In this document: piece after piece, positions 62,331 through 64,000 of the stretch | Numbering within the stretch: position 1 is the stretch's first letter | Layout of the letters: each line of letters begins with the position of its first letter | Assembly (NCBI GenBank): GCA_002706605.1 | Contig: PALT01000033.1 | Location: forward strand, 62,001-126,000 | Source: Rhodovulum sp. | Lineage (GTDB): Bacteria > Pseudomonadota > Alphaproteobacteria > Rhodobacterales > Rhodobacteraceae | Length of the DNA: 64,000 nt | Reading direction: 5' to 3' | Translations under genes and position numbers: made by a program | Notes under the pieces: model-generated | Database searches by the model: none | Seen by the model: only the letters and a program-made list of their open reading frames with translations | Told to the model about the DNA's origin: nothing

Positions 62331-62474
62331 TCAAGCGGCAGTTTTCGCGGTGGAGATCGGCCGACCTTCAAATACGCGCTCACCTACGCGCACCTGTACG
62401 TTTCCGTTATCCAAGGTTTTGACGAATGCGCCCTGGATCGAAACGCAGCTCCCTACAGTGATTGTTCTCAACAT
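62331..62474 (-). CDS. Small protein of 47 residues between infB and mutT
   Basis: An ATG at 62474 (GGGGGC about 7 bases upstream) reads MLRTITVGSCVSIQGAF, then a Val/Arg/Gly-rich beta-like middle (VQVRVGERVFEGRPIST), to a TGA at 62331. The pattern (VGSCVxIQGxFV...VRVGxRxFxG) looks like a small conserved beta-barrel-like protein that I believe recurs in Rhodobacterales genomes. It has its own AT-rich upstream region (62475-62621) and the bidirectional terminator lies 35 bases after its stop. Opposite-strand readings of about 66 residues here are noise. Function unknown. Confidence 0.65.
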   Translation of the reverse strand: MLRTITVGSCVSIQGAFVKTLDNGNVQVRVGERVFEGRPISTAKTAA

Positions 62475-62621
62475 CTAAAAGCCCCCAGCAAGTAGAACAT
62501 CCCTAAAGTTGCAAAAAATTCATAAAAAATCCATTTAAAAAATCGGCAAAGCCCGCCCTATAACGGTGAAATATTGCGCAAAAGTTAGACTTTGCTATGC
62601 AAAAGGCGGTATTTCAGTCAC

Positions 62622-63020
62622 TTACAGCCAGTCGCGCAGGATTGGAATCAACGGTACATCCGCCGGTGGCATCGGGTAATCGCGCAGTTCGGCGGCCCGC
62701 ACCCATTTCAGAACCTGACCCTCGCGCGCCTGCGGGATTCCCTCCCATTTGCGACAGGCAAACAGCGGCATCAGCAGATGAAAATCGTCATAGCTGTGGC
62801 TGGCAAAGGTCAGCGGCGCCAGACAGGACGACCACGTGTCGATGCCCAGTTCCTCTTGCAACTCACGGATCAGGGCGACCTCGGGCGTCTCGCCCGCTTC
62901 GACCTTGCCGCCGGGGAATTCCCACAGACCGGCCATGGATTTGCCCTCGGGGCGCTGCGCAAGCAACACCCGCCCGTCGGCATCAATCAGGGCAACGGCA
63001 GAAACTAGAACTGTTTTCAT
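62622..63020 (-). CDS. mutT: 8-oxo-dGTP diphosphatase MutT (NUDIX)
   Basis: A 132-residue NUDIX protein: MKTVLVSAVALIDADGRVLLAQRPEGKSMAGLWEFPGGKVEAGETPEVALIRELQEELGI matches MutT fully, including the WEFPGGK and RELQEELGI parts. It removes oxidised dGTP from the nucleotide pool. The ATG overlaps the argJ stop by 4 bases; argJ-mutT is a common pair in alphaproteobacteria. Confidence 0.93.
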   Translation of the reverse strand: MKTVLVSAVALIDADGRVLLAQRPEGKSMAGLWEFPGGKVEAGETPEVALIRELQEELGIDTWSSCLAPLTFASHSYDDFHLLMPLFACRKWEGIPQAREGQVLKWVRAAELRDYPMPPADVPLIPILRDWL

Positions 63021-64000
63021 GAGCGGTAATCCGCGTTGATCTGGATGTAACGGTTGGTCAGATCACAGGTCCACGCAATCGCGCTGCCCTCGCCAATGCC
63101 CAGATCGACGTTAATCTCGATGTCCTGCTGTTTCATGTATGTCGCGCCCAGCTCTTCGCGGTACTCGGGCGAGACCCAGCCCTTTTCGGCCACCAGAATA
63201 TCGCCAAAGCTGATCGACAGGGTGTCACGGTCGGCTTTGGCCCCCGATTTCCCGACGGCCATCACCACGCGTCCCCAGTTCGGGTCCTCACCGGCCACGG
63301 CGGTTTTCACGAGGGGCGAGTTGGCAATCGCCATCGCCACCTTGCGGGCATCCGCGTCGCTGTCGGCGCCGGTCACGGCGACCTGAACGAATTTCGTCGC
63401 CCCTTCGCCGTCGCGCACGACCTGATGGGCGAGGTTCATCATCACGGCCTCAAGCGCCTCGGAAAAGTCCTTGGACGCCTTGCTGCGCAGATCGGTGATC
63501 TCGGGCGCATCGGCCTTGCCTGTCGCGGCCAACAGCAACGTGTCGGACGTCGAGGTGTCGCTATCAACGGTGATGCTGTTGAAGGTCGGATCGACCAGAC
63601 GCGACAGCATCTTTTGCAGCGGCGCGTGGGCAATTTTGGCATCGGTAAAGATATAGACCAGCATCGTCGCCATATCAGGTGCGATCATGCCGGACCCTTT
63701 GGCGATACCGGCGATTTTGACCTCTTTACCATCCAGTTCGACCGTGGTGGTCGCGGCCTTGGGGAAGGTGTCGGTGGTCATGATCGCACGCGCGCCATCG
63801 GCCATCCCGTCAGGCGACAGGGTATCGGCCAGATCCTGTACCACATTGGTGATACGATCATGGGGCAGGCGTTCGCCGATCACACCGGTGGATGAGGTGA
63901 ACACGCGCGAGGCGGGGATGTTCAGAACCTCGGACACCTTGGCACAGATCGCCTGAACCGAGGCATCACCGGCGGCACCGGTGAACGCGTTCGAGTTACC
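63017..64000 (-). CDS. argJ: Glutamate N-acetyltransferase / amino-acid acetyltransferase ArgJ (5' end outside window)
   Basis: The last 327 residues are in the window; reading goes on past 64000 without a stop (NSNAFTGAAGDASVQAICAKV at the edge). It contains the self-cleavage site GMIAPDMATML (cut before Thr, which becomes the nucleophile), VDPTFNSITVDSDTSTSD and AGEDPNWGRVVMAVGKSGA. ArgJ recycles the acetyl group in arginine synthesis. First gene of the argJ-mutT pair. Confidence 0.95.
   Translation of the reverse strand, partial: GNSNAFTGAAGDASVQAICAKVSEVLNIPASRVFTSSTGVIGERLPHDRITNVVQDLADTLSPDGMADGARAIMTTDTFPKAATTTVELDGKEVKIAGIAKGSGMIAPDMATMLVYIFTDAKIAHAPLQKMLSRLVDPTFNSITVDSDTSTSDTLLLAATGKADAPEITDLRSKASKDFSEALEAVMMNLAHQVVRDGEGATKFVQVAVTGADSDADARKVAMAIANSPLVKTAVAGEDPNWGRVVMAVGKSGAKADRDTLSISFGDILVAEKGWVSPEYREELGATYMKQQDIEINVDLGIGEGSAIAWTCDLTNRYIQINADYRS

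Noticed and set aside
62278-62495. Two plus-strand frames of 66 codons after infB
   Set aside because: They begin inside the infB terminator and lie opposite the 47-residue minus-strand gene, whose protein sequence is more natural.

Overview
The window is from a high-GC alphaproteobacterium, most likely a member of the Rhodobacterales (Roseobacter or Rhodobacter type). I infer this from the hemD / mitofilin-like / hemY order, the rimP-nusA-ylxR-infB order, the comF-grxC-nitrilase-like row, the many 4-base ATGA overlaps and the GC-rich codon use. No database search was possible, so family names rest on recognised motifs and sequence style.

Layout. (1) 1-8036 is core chromosome: the 3' end of ahcY, an extensin-like protein, a DUF2853 protein, a minus-strand tsaD-gpsA-yciI-EVE operon and a divergent hemD / mitofilin-like / hemY operon. 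(2) 8087-8162 is tRNA-Thr(CGT), followed at once by a tyrosine integrase. From there to about 17.1 kb lies an AT-richer accessory island. It holds an XRE-TPR regulator divergent from a 42-residue leader-like peptide across a perfect 14-bp palindrome, a ParB-like two-part protein, a ComEC-like metallo-beta-lactamase protein, a small PD-(D/E)XK nuclease-like protein, and two decayed genes (serine resolvase, ParB-like). (3) 17.2-35.6 kb is a nitrogen-scavenging cluster. It contains a three-subunit cobalt-type nitrile hydratase with a split beta subunit, an amidase, RidA, allophanate hydrolase, a peptide-type ABC importer, a LysR regulator, a BMP-type ABC importer, formamidase, biuret hydrolase, a second related cysteine hydrolase and a cupin. 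(4) 35.7-64 kb is mostly core: threonine ammonia-lyase, an Hpt protein divergent from a response-regulator/PP2C phosphatase, Hsp33, NudL, CCA-adding enzyme, two ABC exporters, an RNA methyltransferase, cell-wall L,D-transpeptidases, hemH, comF, grxC, ubiG, prolyl aminopeptidase, the rimP-nusA-ylxR-infB operon and mutT-argJ (argJ cut by the window end).

How the genes fit together. Biuret hydrolase (biuret to allophanate + NH3) and allophanate hydrolase (allophanate to NH3 + CO2) sit in two operons on either side of one LysR gene. Near-identical TGCA-N5-TGCA T-N11-A boxes lie in front of both operons, so one regulator probably controls both. Nitrile hydratase plus amidase, and formamidase, add nitrile and amide entry points, so the region looks like one unit for taking ammonia from small C-N compounds. 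The island may carry a defence-like or peptide-controlled module; the ParB-like / MBL / nuclease-like trio and the XRE-TPR / micropeptide pair are the least explained parts of the window.
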